Assembly (NCBI GenBank): GCA_035772405.1
Contig: JAYKKM010000310.1
Span: 1,083,001-1,147,000 of the forward strand
Length of the DNA: 64,000 nt
From: Chrysogorgia sp. JL179-B06
Lineage: Eukaryota > Cnidaria > Anthozoa > Scleralcyonacea > Chrysogorgiidae
Direction: 5' to 3'
The stretch's first letter is position 1; each line of letters begins with the position of its first letter. Under the pieces are notes generated by a model, which searched no databases, had not been told where the DNA came from, and saw only the letters and a program-made list of their open reading frames with translations. This document shows, piece by piece, positions 52,808 through 63,658 of the stretch. Both the position numbers and the translations under genes were made by a program.

Positions 52808-54361
52808 GTCCCAGTGTGTGAGATGAAGGAAGCAATGAGTTGTATGGCTGAAGAGAAACAAAATGAAGAACGGTGGGTGGAGCATTCGCTTGGAAAATTA
52901 GACAATCTGTTACTTTTGGTGATGCGGTGACATGGGCAGGATATCACGCTTCAAACCAGGCGGAAGAGGACCCACCTGCTTTGAATGCACTGCTTCCCCT
53001 GTTCTATGAAAAGGTGGCAACCCCAGCGGTGGTCAAGCATGGTGTGGATGTCTTAAGGCAGGCTATATATAACCTTTCTCAACCCGGATCATGTTCCTAT
53101 CGTCGCTGTTGACCAGCCTCTCTTTGCTTTAGCGAAGATCATTCAGCGGCAGTGGCCAGCCTCACATGGAGAGCAAGCATATGTTGTCATGCTAGGTGTC
53201 CTGCACATCAAAATGGCACTATAGAGTGTGCTTGGCGATTTGCTAGATGGATCTAGCTGTACTGTCGCCTTGAGTGAAGCTGGCACACCAGCTCGTCTGG
53301 TGTGGCAGATTCATTCTTGAAGGCGAAGCATCTAACAAGAACTAGGTATGTTGAAGTGGTAATAAATAAGGTAACTGTGCATACCGGTACAACCTTCGGG
53401 GTGACCATAACACTGATTATGGTATAGCGTTTACAAACAAGTCGGTATAGTTGCAGTAGGTCGCGATTTAGTTTTTCTGAGTGCGTTATTTGAGGTGGAA
53501 TCTGCTATCTCTACCGGAGAACATTAATCTTGAAAAACTCTTTGACCGACACAATGACATCCAGGGGGAATGAAGTGAGTCTATAATTAGGGTGTTGCAC
53601 AGAAGAACCCCATTGTTCTAGTAAGTAATGACAGTTATTTGAGGAAAGTAATATGATTAATTTTCAGGCATGCTCATCAAGTCACTGCTCTGGCTCTTCA
53701 CAAACTAAAGAGAGGTATTTTCCCAGTGTGCATGAGACATCAATATCTATATGGGAAGAAGAGAAGAAGCCCAACATTTCTATTCTGGGATTTAATCATA
53801 CAGTACGAGACACCGGTATGGGATTCAATCATACAGTATGCCGAAGCCCTAGAAGAGTTGATACCTTTATTCTTTGCACTCGACCACGTCAACTACGCTC
53901 GATGGACTTCTACCCATATTCGGGACATGAAATCTCTACCAGACAACATCACAAAGGAGTTTCAGAATGAAGACTGGCTATTGTCTAAAACAGGCATTAA
54001 GTTTTCTGCCATCCCCTTTGATGAGGCGAGAAAAAAGACGAGGCTGTGCAAGGATTGAAAGTTAATGATGTTTTAGTCAACGATGGAAAATAACTCATTT
54101 CTTTATGGAAAGATCACTATGTTTAATTGTTATATAGTTAGTGGCAAAGTTCAATTTTTCTGTTTTCCGATTGGACAAATGCGTATCACGTGCCGGTCCG
54201 CAAAACGTCGTGTTTACTGCATTGCCCTGGCAACGAGGCAACCGGTCCATAACAGAACATTTATTGACCGGTCCACAATAGAATGGGTGCAGTGCGCATG
54301 CGCGTCAACCGTGAAGTTCCAAAGTTCGTTTTATAGTTTTGCTGTTTTGAAATTTTAAAAA

Positions 54362-55072
54362 ATGTCTGCTCGGTTCGCTAGTCGTTCCAAGCAGGATATT
54401 GCTCGGCTGTTGCAAGATAAAGATAGTAAATCAACAAAAACAAGTACAAAGTTGGCAATTGACTTACTAAAACAGTTTTGTGCGGCGAAAGGACTTGCTT
54501 TCGAAGAACAATGCCTTGAAAAGTCCAAGTTAGGTGATCTTCTAAAGTCATTTTATGCAAACGTTCGAAAGAAAGACGGATCTTTTTACAGCAAAAACAG
54601 TCTGACCAGTCTTCGCTATGGCCTTGCAAGATATTTTTTATCTTGCCTGTGATACGTGATACATATTGTGAGAGTTTCGGGACACAAATCCGAAGCGAGC
54701 ATCAGGTCATACTCTCGACGCCTGTCCGAAGAAAAGCAACGAGACATATCAAATTCTTTGAGCCATTATTGTGGTTTTCCGTCTCACGCTATGAGTAATA
54801 TTCGTTCGGTGCAAGATCCCGAGAGTGAACCCGCAGCCAAAGTCCCTCGATTAGTTACCGAGAGTTCTTCGTCATCCATTGAAATCTCTTCGCAACAATA
54901 CCGGTCAGCACTTGATACAGTTTTACACTTCCCGCCGTTGCCGTGTTCGTCTCTTCCCGGTTCACCTGTTCTGAACAGCTACTCGCAGAAAACACTACGA
55001 ATAACGAGACTGCTTCATTCCAGCATGGAGCATTTAAGAACTAATGTCACTATAAATTTTAACTATAAGTAA
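54362..55072 (+). pseudogene. Crypton-type tyrosine recombinase with the catalytic centre deleted
   Basis: 54362-54652 encodes an N-terminal core-binding-like domain (SKLGDLLKSFYANVRKKDGS, FYSKNSLTSLRYGLARYF), as in Crypton-derived KCTD1/QRICH1-like proteins. Directly after a stop, the same frame resumes with VSGHKSEASIRSYSRRLSEE, the box C His (GHKS) and the nucleophile Tyr (IRSYSR), then a Ser/Pro-rich tail to 55072. The roughly 200 residues with the Arg, Lys and His-x-x-Arg boxes are missing. The copy cannot recombine DNA. Upstream, three accggtcc(a/g)-type words (54191-54282) suggest a promoter or terminal repeats. Confidence 0.65.
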
Positions 55073-55371
55073 CTTGCGTTGCACTAAATTATTTAATTAT
55101 TTACTGTAAATGACAGTGTTCTAGTGTATGTTATCACTTTTGAGTTCAGAATGTTGTAACAAATATTTAACTGTTGTGTTGTCTTTTTTTATTAAACATT
55201 TAAGGGGTTCCATTTATCTAGTTTTGGTTTCAAAGTTCACTCCAATAACCGGTGAATTATTCATACTTTGACACTAATATACTTTCGCCTCGGGCAACAA
55301 CGGCGGTCTCGGGTCCACAAAACACACTGTTTCCCTCGGTCTCAGTAAATAAGCGATAATTATATACGCCC

Positions 55372-55878
55372 ACATTGGATGTGAACTATGATGAAACGTT
55401 TAGAAAGTTTGTTGAAGCGAAGATGGTAAAATATGAAGCTGAAAGTCTGAATATGAGAAATGATCCAGTAGATATTGCCTTTACACGGAAACTGAGGTTT
55501 TAAACATATGGGCAGAATTATCAAATGACAAAGCCCCTGGACGCTGCAGATCATTACGGCTCCGGTTAATTTACCGATGCACAAGGCGAGCCTTATGTTG
55601 AAGACGTACAGTTTGGTATTGCTAATGTTCAATTTCTCAAATATTTTTATGTCGAGAAAGACTGGGAATACTTTAAGTTGTTAGGATCTTTCTACGATTT
55701 AATGTCGCTCAACAACCTATTATTACTGAAGATCGACGAACATGGCACGATAATGGAAGACGCAGCTCATAAGCTCTTTACCTACAGAGTGGCTGATGTT
55801 ATTGTCAAATGGTATGCTACAACCAACAGATTGAAGTTATTGGGGGCTGCACGTAACTACAGTACTGCTCAGAAATAA
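55372..55878 (+). pseudogene. Two exon-like open stretches, unknown
   Basis: 55372-55503 encodes DVNYDETFRKFVEAKMVKYE and NMRNDPVDIAFTRKL. 55569-55878 encodes FTDAQGEPYVEDVQFGIANV, FLKYFYVEKDWEYFKLL, DAAHKLFTYRVADVIVKW and a stop. Both are unusually long and protein-like for this AT-rich background. No known domain is recognised, and the splice signals between them are weak. Confidence 0.3.
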
Positions 55879-56454
55879 CCGAACACTGCGTTCGCGTTCG
55901 GAACTCGTTCCAATTGTGGCTTTGGTTGAAAAGTTCGTCGGAAATTTTGATTTCGCTTCGTTAATCTCCGTCTTTAGCCGATTGTCAAAACTAAAATCGT
56001 TGTTGGAGTGCGGTATATAGTTTATTAAACGAGATTAAGATTAAAGGAGAAAGCACACTAAATTGCTGCCCTTTGAAAGTGTGATTCTCCCCAAGTTTAT
56101 AATGAAGGCTTTTATTTCAACGTTATTAAAAATCATATCGTTAAACGGGAGAGTAAATAAAGAGTATCGCGGAAAGTCTTCGCTGTTGTCACGTTCAATC
56201 GCGGACGATTGATGTATGAATATTTGCAATGAAAGTGCTACGTCCTAAGTTTATCTATAAATATATTTATACTAGTCTAGAAAAATACTGAAATAACTGT
56301 ATGTCGTTTATATATGATTTGGTCGCTCACTTATTGCTTTGATCCTCGCTGCCTCAAGTTAGCTTCCGCTTCGCTTCGCATCATGGCATGTCGTGAAGCC
56401 ATGTGTTCCGTTAAGAATATATATCAGACGTCAAAACAACAACAGTTACAAATT

Positions 56455-57205
56455 AAATTCTGTGGTGTCTTGGGTTTGCTTGAAGAACGAAGATCTCTTG
56501 AGTATCGGGACACTCTTAATCGAAGAATGAAGCCGCTCGAAGTTCGATGAATTCGGCGAGCAAAGATGAATTTCGAGGCGCGTTTTGTCAAAATTACATG
56601 GTAAGAAAGCTTATTCAGTTCGCCGTTAAGCTGTTACTTCATGTACCGGACACAGAAATTTAGCACTGTGTAGAACTGCCTCGTTCTTTAAAAAATCTCG
56701 TTTATTTTTGTCCTGGCATTGTCCAATTCATGAATTAAACCTATCTCAGATAAAATAAACGGGATTTTTTAAAGAGGAGGCAGTTCTATACAGTGCTAAT
56801 TAACATTTTACTCATGCAAATTTCTGTGTCCGGGACACAAAGTAAGAGCTGCCGTTTATATCCAGTTTCTTACATATATTTTAACAGTCGTAGAGTTAGC
56901 GCAGGTTTTCTTTCGTTAAAATGATCCCAGTGAGACAGGCCGAAGTGGAGTATATTTCAAAGAGATTTGATTAATTCAAATATGTGGTGTCTTGGATTTG
57001 CTTAGAACGAAGATCTCTTTAGTATCGGGACACAAAGCCAATCGGCGCTCGAAGTTCGACGAGCAAAGATAATTTCGAGATGCAATTTCAAATTACATGG
57101 TAAGAAAGTCTATTCGGTTCGCCATTTATATCCAGTTTCTTACATATATTTTAAAAGTCGTAAAGTTTGCGCAGTCTTCTATCGTTTAAATGATCCCAGT
57201 GTGTT
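56455..57205. repeat. Tandem direct duplication, first copy interrupted by a MITE
   Basis: 56455-56628 plus 56851-56940 matches 56985-57205 in order (tgtggtgtcttgg, gaacgaagatctctt, gctcgaagttcga, aattacatggtaagaaag, tttatatccagtttcttaca, aatgatcccagtg). Copy 2 lacks the MITE and so shows the empty site (ttcgccatttatatcc). Confidence 0.75.
56629..56850. mobile_element. Foldback MITE (complete copy)
   Basis: 222 bp with long inverted arms: AGCTGTTACTTCATGTACCG at the left and the inverse of AGCTCTTACTTTGTGTCCCG at the right, continuing through gaactgcctcg/gaggcagttc and cgtttattttt/aaaataaacg. Flanks gccgtta (56622-56628) and gccgttt (56851-56857) form a 7-bp duplication with one change. It is related to 34233-34405. 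Confidence 0.8.
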
Positions 57206-57381
57206 GAGAGTCTATTTCAAAGAGATTCGATTAACGATTAACGTTCGGAAAATAGCGAAGATCGCCGAACTGGGGCCGATTTGGTCACGATATTTGAACC
57301 TTATACGTTCCGTTTTCCTTTGGAACGCGTTCGGAACGCGTTTCGAACGTGTTTTTCGTTAGGTTAATTCTGAGCAGTACT

Positions 57382-57696
57382 CAAGGGCGCAACGAGGGGG
57401 GGTCGGGGGGGGGGGCGACCGACCCCCCTTTTGGAGGCACGAGGGGAAATTTTGGAGGTCAAAAGTTACTTTTACAGCACTATTTTGATTTTTTTTAACT
57501 TGAATTATATAAAGCTCCAAATTTATAAAATTTGCAAAAGGGTTTGTCACGATCTTGTTACGTTGTTCACGATCTTGTTTCAATTTCATGCATATGTTCC
57601 TCCGCCGATGTGGCCGAGGGCTCGGGACTGACAAATTTCCGTGCGCGACCGGAAGGCTCTGGGACCCCCCTTTCAAAAATCCTGGTTGCGCGCTTG
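57382..57696. mobile_element. hAT-like MITE with exact 8-bp target duplication
   Basis: 315 bp, ends CAAGGGCGCAACGAGG and CCTGGTTGCGCGCTTG (imperfect inverted repeats), flanked by gcagtact at 57374-57381 and 57697-57704. Poly-G and poly-C tracts lie just inside the ends. No coding capacity. The 8-bp duplication supports hAT. Confidence 0.8.
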
Positions 57697-59048
57697 GCAG
57701 TACTGTATATCAAGAAGGAATTTATCACTCTGCTTGGCATAGTGAACGAATGCGGTGACCTGACCATCGAAGATTTCTGTCAAACCACTTCTATGATTAC
57801 ATAAAGCCAATCTTGTTCCGGTGCCACTCAAAACCTTTCGGATGTGCAAAAGTGATATATGTAGCCAAAAGTCAGGAGGCAGTCGTAAACAACAATTTCT
57901 GATACAATTACTGTATTAGAGTAATTTTGAGGAGTTAAATGTGAAGGTAAATATGTTAATTGATTCACTTATTTTTAAGAGCTGTAGATTACGAGGATAA
58001 AGAATCAATTATTTTAGGAGATGTGAACTGTGATTTTGCATCAGACACCATGGACACCATTTTGACTTACTTTTTATATAATACATATAAATTTTCTCAA
58101 ATGATAACCGAATGCACTAAAGTAACAACAGACCTACTTTCGAACCAACTACAAAATATTGCATCTGGTGTTAAGTGATCATTATCTGATTTATCATATA
58201 AGGAAATTAACTTCTTTTAAGAGTGAGCGTAGATATATTGAGTCTCGTAATATGAAGTATTGTGATGCAATGATCCTGATGAAATGTTATACATATAGGA
58301 AAAATTGTTTCTAGAAGTATTAGATGTCCATGCACCCCTGAGGAAGACAAGAGTAAATAATAAACCTACACCATGGCTAACATCAACACTTAAGAAACAA
58401 ATGTATTGTAGAGATTATTTAAAGAAGCAGCCTGTAAAAACTCTAATAATATTTGGAATGACTACCGGAAAGCTCGAAATGATGTCAATTCGAATATTTA
58501 AAAGGCGAAAAGAGAATGTGCCTTATCAAGTTGAAAAAATGACATCCAGCAGTCTTGGAAGGTAATAAATTTAGTTTTGGGTCGAAAAGCTAAATAACTG
58601 TTATTACAGAACTAAAGATAGGTGATAATGTACGAACATTTTGCTACAATAGGCTCGAAAATTGCTGAAGGTTTTCAAGATACATATAATTCCTGAATCT
58701 TTTCTGAACACAACTAAAACTACTTCTGAATTTGTTTTTCAAAACATATGGTCATTTGCTGCTAAAGTATTAGTAACCAATTTATGCTCTTCAAAAGCAA
58801 CTGGCATTGATAAAATCCCGGCTAGAGTTTTGAAGGATGCTATGGCGGTATTAAGCGATTTACTTTGTAAAATTTTTAACAATTCTCTCCATTTGGGCAT
58901 ATTTCCGAATCGTTTGAAAAAAGCAAGTTTCTCCAATTTACAAGGATAGTAGGAGTGATACAAATAATTATAGACCTATCTCTATCATATCCATTTCGGC
59001 TAAATTGTTTGAGAAATTGGTTTTTAATCAACTTTACCAATACCTTAA

Positions 59049-60295
59049 GGTAGCAAGATCCCTCTGAATACATTTTTAATATTATTTAAATAAATTTTAC
59101 AGGGGGTGTAAGCTCACCTCAACCGACTGACGCACTAGCTTGTACCGATTACATCCTATCAATCGAAGCTTGTCAAAACAGTGGCAGATCCAGGGTTGTT
59201 CGGAAGAGGGGGGGCGCACATGAAGAATCAGCATGTTGTGGTGTATCTTCGCGGATTGGCCGCCCAGGAGAATTTTTAATTTTGCACTTTAATTTTGCAT
59301 TTAGGGCACCACGCCATTGCTAAAAATGCACGATTACAAAGGGGCATCAAGATTATGAAACACTTTAATATAAACTCAGAAGTAGTACAGAACTAACATA
59401 CACTTTAGCCTTTAGGCATCTGGAAACGTCCATCGTTTTATCTTGGAACCCATGTAAAATATCTATGAGTGAAACTGGCTTTTGCAATGAAAATTGGATA
59501 AGCTACCAAAACAAATCGGTCATATATAATAATATTGCGTTTATCACTCCAACGTCTTCGCCTTGACATTGTAAAAAACAGAAAACACTTGTTTGCGGAA
59601 TTTTAAAGGGGGGCGCGCGCCGCGTGCGTGTATCCGCCATTGCAAAATATAACAATTAACCCTTACAACCATTTGATAGAACATATGACAAATAATATTT
59701 CCACACAAAAAGTTTGCATAAATTATGCTAATTAGCTGACCAAATGGCCGCCGATTGGTCAAAATCGGGATATACTTCAAACAAGATTTCTCAGGCAGTT
59801 TTAGAGATAAGGTCCTGAAAGTTTCTCAGTTTAAGCTTATATATGTGGTGCATTTTCAATATAAACTTTCAGCTATTTTCTGACATGCTTTTTCCTTTTT
59901 TTTTAAATTTCCACCACCTAAATTATATTAATTATGTCAGATAATTCAACAAGTATGATTGAAAATTCCTACCACAATTCCCTAGATATTCCTGTTAGGA
60001 GGCTGTGGTGAAAATTTTATTGAAATATATGGGAAAATGAGGGAGAAATAGTGTTTGGAAAATGGCAAATTTGTTGAAAAATGCATTCTGGTAAATAGCT
60101 GAAAACAATAGGCAAAAGTTTGACATTTTTAGTCAGTGATGTATGATTCAAACTCACCAACATCATCCTAGCAACGCTAGTGAGCACCACTCTCATACAC
60201 ATTCCCCTCCTTTTGTTCATTTTGATCGTGGAAGCCCTTTTTCACTGCCAGCAGATGCTTCTGATTAAAAATGTATTCAGAGGGATCTTGCTACC
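59049..60295. mobile_element. TTAA-flanked DNA transposon inserted in the LINE
   Basis: 1,247 bp. Left end GGTAGCAAGATCCCTCTGAA and the exact inverse at the right, each about 30 bp, with TTAA at 59045-59048 and 60296-60299. Removing the element and one TTAA restores the LINE coding sequence (QYLNVNN). There is no transposase, and another element is nested at 59179-59643. Kolobok- or piggyBac-like by target. Confidence 0.85.
59179..59643. mobile_element. Nested hAT-like non-autonomous element
   Basis: Imperfect inverted ends (AGTGGCAGATCCAGG at the left, the inverse of ATGGCGGATACACG at the right) and a G-rich subterminal tract at each end. The interior matches 11151-11345 in reverse complement. 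The flanking duplication is unclear (caaaa-type). Confidence 0.55.
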
Positions 60296-61081
60296 TTAAT
60301 GTCAATAATATCTTGACAAAGTATCAGTCTGGATTTAGGTCTAAGCACGCTACTCTGTCCGCCTTATTGTTTGCTACTGAACAATGGGCTAGGAATATTG
60401 ACAACAACGAATTGAATGGAATTATCTTCCTTGTTTTAAGTAAGGCATTTGACTGTGTTAATCGTGAAATTCTAATGATGAAATTAAATTCATATCGAAT
60501 TAAAGAGAACTACCTTAAATGGCTTACATCTTATCTTTCAAATAGAGTGCAGTGTTAACAATATTTTATCAAATGATATATTGATCTCTTCTGGTGTTCA
60601 TCAGGGGTCCAATTGGGGCCTCTTCGCTTTTTGATATACGTAAATGATTTCTCAAATTGATTAACTCCTGGTATGTATGCTGACGACACCCAGGTAACAG
60701 CAAATGCAGTTTTATAAATTTAAAAAAGTCTGAATGACGACTTGATAAACGTAAGCCTATGGCTGAACGCAAATAAGCTATCTGCAAATGCAACTAAAAC
60801 TGAATTTATGATAATAGCCTCGAACTATAGATTAAATCAACTTTTGTGTGAGCCTGTTACAGTTAGTTGGCAAAATTATTAAATCGACATTGCGATTGCG
60901 ATTCCTTACGATTTAATGGCAACCAGGCTTTACAAAAAGCTCATATACACTTGTTAACATTTTTAAAATTTATTTTGCTTGACACTGCCAAACAATTGTT
61001 TAAAAGCACCGAAGAGTTGTAACTTAACTGAAGATCATCTATTTTTTCAACATCCTTTTTTGAACTGAACTATAGTAAATA

Positions 61082-61127
61082 GCGTTTATTTTGCTATCGA
61101 GGTTAGCTCAATAGCAAAATAAACGTT
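61082..61127. repeat. Short palindrome
   Basis: gcgtttattttgctat and atagcaaaataaacg pair around cgaggttagctca. Dispersed foldback or MITE remnant. Confidence 0.6.
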
Positions 61128-61878
61128 TGAAGATTTTCGTCACAGTTTTCGGTTCATGAGATGCATAATGATGGAAGTCATTTGCTATTTTTATCATTCA
61201 CCAGCAAAATCATGCAGGGAGTGTTATACAGTGCGAAGTGATTAAAAATTAAATGAGGCGAGAAGCCGTTGTTTTTGTCCGCCCATGACAGCCAAAGACA
61301 ATAGCTTTGGGGAAAAATCAATGACAAAATGAAGTGTAAATATCTAATTTTTGTCTGCTCATGATGGACAAAAATGACAACCTCACACATGCGATTAGAT
61401 AAAAGAAAACCATTCGTTAAGCTGTCTGTGGGGATGAATGGTTCCAATTTAAAAAATGAGAAATGAAACTGGGCAACAAGTTTAATCTTTATATTTCATA
61501 TAGTAATGGTAGTTGTTCAGATAAAGATGTTCTTCAAACTATTGTCTGAAGTAAACTAACACTGTAGCTCTTAATGGTGGCCTCAGGGTATAATAACTTT
61601 GTTTACTTTCCATTCTCAACAGCAGACACAACGTTTAGTACTTATTCTCTTCTAATGAATGTCGTGTGACCACAAATATTGAGTTATTTAAATATAGCGT
61701 CTGCATGGTCATGTATATAAGCATGTCAAGCTTGGTTTTTATTTGGTGTTTCGTTATTATTCTTTTTGAATTTTGGTGGCTTTTATAAAAGCCGTTTTAG
61801 TTTTACAGGGAACAGGTTGACCATTTACTTCATATTCCCAATAACGATGTGTTAATTAAGTCTCTTGTGCGGTTGACT

Positions 61879-62029
61879 GGCTGACGTTTCATATAAATAT
61901 CCCGAATTTAAAACATAGTCCTAACCCTACACCTAATACTAACCCTAACTCTTATGATAATGCTTTAATTTCGAATTTTACTACCCATAGTCTATAGTGA
62001 CGTCATTTCGGGATTTATATGAAACTTCA
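61879..62029. mobile_element. Small foldback element with telomere-like interior
   Basis: gtttcatataaatatcccga at the left and tcgggatttatatgaaac at the right are inverted repeats. tgcggttgact flanks the unit at 61868-61878 and 62030-62040, an 11-bp direct repeat. The interior has tcctaaccctacacc and actaaccctaac words. Confidence 0.55.
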
Positions 62030-62696
62030 TGCGGTTGACTTCACTTGCTCTTCCTGAATAGAGTTGCAACAGTCACTGAACGTTTCATATTGGTTATAAA
62101 GCGATTTGTGTTCCTGTGTTGTTAATGGGATATATGTTGTCTACGTTAGTGGTCCGAAAGTCTTGATACAGCAACATTGAAATATCGACAACCAAGAACA
62201 AGACAAGGTCTTCTAATACGCTGATCTCCTGAAGATTTCTGGCGGATATTTCGTTCCTTGGTGTTTGCTATTGGGAACCTATTGAGCTGGTCCATTGTAA
62301 TTCCAGTATGCACTCAAGTGTTGATCCAGTCGCTCAAATAATATTCCACTCTGAGTGCACCCACTCACTAGACAAACTCCACTAGACATCATTGCGGCAC
62401 AGGCTAGCCCTGGGTACGAGATTTTTACACATTAGCAAAATGAGAAAGCTACGAATGATGAGTCATCGATCCAAAATACAATGCATTAGCGACTGCATGT
62501 CAGCTTAATATAAAAATTGAATAAGGTCAAAATTTAATAGTCTTTGGAATCGGTAACAAAAAAATATTCACGCGCTATTAAAAAATACATACGATTTTTA
62601 TTCCCAAGTTGTTAAGGAATGCAAACGAACGAGTGAATAATAAAAATCGTATAAACGAACCAATCATGAAGTAATTTGTTTATTTTATAAGTATAT

Positions 62697-62882
62697 TTAT
62701 TTTGAAAGGACAGATATAACAAACTCGCTCAAGTAAACATTGAGTTCCACTGGCGAAATATCCTCAATTTTTCTTAAGTTATTCCTTAAAGACAAAAATG
62801 ATTGAAGAAGTGCAACGTCCTCTTGTAGTTTCGTTCTCCTGACCTTCGATGAATTCCTGTACAGAGCTGGGTATCTCTGCAA
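62697..62882 (-). pseudogene. Crypton-type recombinase N-terminal exon
   Basis: Minus strand, after an acceptor-like ggtttgcag: KVRRTKLQEDVALLQSFLSL, then RKIEDISPVELNVYLSEFVI and a stop. The pattern (an amphipathic helix, then a D-I-x-P-x-ELN-x-YLSEF helix) matches the core-binding domain of Crypton-derived tyrosine recombinases. No catalytic part is present on this side. Confidence 0.45.
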
Positions 62883-63636
62883 ACCATAAAGCTATTTTCC
62901 AACTGAGTAATTAGCCATGCGCAATTAGCCATGCGTATAATAAAAGCGAAGGCCGAGCAGAACAGAATTTGGTTGGCTGTAGAAACATTTGATTTTTGTG
63001 TTAGATTCGCCATAATCATTGCCTTGCAGTATGGCTTGATTTGGCACAGGTCACACAATGAACGCTGACTGTAAAAATCTCATCTTGCAGAAACTTAAGA
63101 TATAAATTGATAAGATTAGGGGAACCTTGCTTGTTGAGGAAGCTATATAATTTTAATGGGACCGTGTTGGTAGAGGTAAACTAACTTGGGAACTTTTAGA
63201 GCACCTTATTTCAGGTCTGTACTCGACAGAGACATGAGGCTAACCAACTACAATCATTGTTATTCTACCAGAATATATCAGCGAAAATTCCCTGCGTGCT
63301 TTAGTTCAGAGCTATAGATAAGAATATAGTGAAACAGACATTGTACGTTGACAATAAATTATTTGGTTCATTACATAATGAAGTTATCTGTAATATTTTG
63401 ACATCACGACAGTCTGGAGAAATATTACAACTTGACTATATTTTGCTAAACCTTGTTTAATAATCCTGATCTGGCCCAAATATCGCACTTAGCCACCTGA
63501 TCAAAACATGTATCAACTCCTAATTAATTTTGCCAATTTTACATGTTTAACTAAAACTTTGTCTCATACTTCTGTCTTATTTTGTTCTTTTTTAGTTCAT
63601 TTTTTTAGGTTATTTTTATTGATTATATATCTGTAT

Positions 63637-63658
63637 GTATATATATATATATATATAT
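63637..63658. repeat. (TA)n microsatellite
   Basis: TA run near the window end. The rest of 62900-64000 has no recognisable gene; a tggctttt/aaaagcca hairpin at 63741-63758 resembles one near 61779-61796. Confidence 0.9.

Larger units (their letters stand above)
49545..54057 (+). pseudogene. Degenerate multi-copy gene split by two transposons
   Basis: Collinear plus-strand pieces of one uncharacterised family. 49545-50173: CGDGGQLHKVTTFATDEKLR and EAKYHFKCMTDLRKSY, a likely Cys/His zinc module. 50195-50398: SLVSMILNGVNIQNTEAQES, TVCQTILFNAK. 50420-50750: FHGTGISVFQLPTKNNPD, ending KAAVPV. After the insertions, 52816-53230: CEMKEAMSCMAEEKQNEERW, YHASNQAEEDPPALNALLPL, DQPLFALAKIIQRQWP. 53640-54057: LFFALDHVNYARWTSTHIRD. 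The reading frame is exactly restored if 50751-52807 and one copy of gtcccagt are removed. Other stops and frameshifts make it a pseudogene. The function of the family is unknown. Confidence 0.6.
57950..60880 (+). mobile_element. LINE with APE endonuclease and RT, split by a TTAA transposon
   Basis: Plus-strand pieces: endonuclease core IILGDVNCDFAS (about 58008-58043) and FSQMITECTKVT; linker FLEVLDVHAPLRKTRVNNKP, TPWLTSTLKKQM (58305-58420); RT start SKATGIDKIPARVLKDAM (58662-58949) and NNYRPISIISISAKLFEKLV. Then, after the insertion 59049-60295: YQSGFRSKHATLSALL, LSKAFDCVNREIL and the catalytic PGMYADDTQVT (60669-60701). Frameshifts and a 3' truncation make it inactive. The motif set fits jockey/CR1-superfamily elements. 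Confidence 0.85.
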
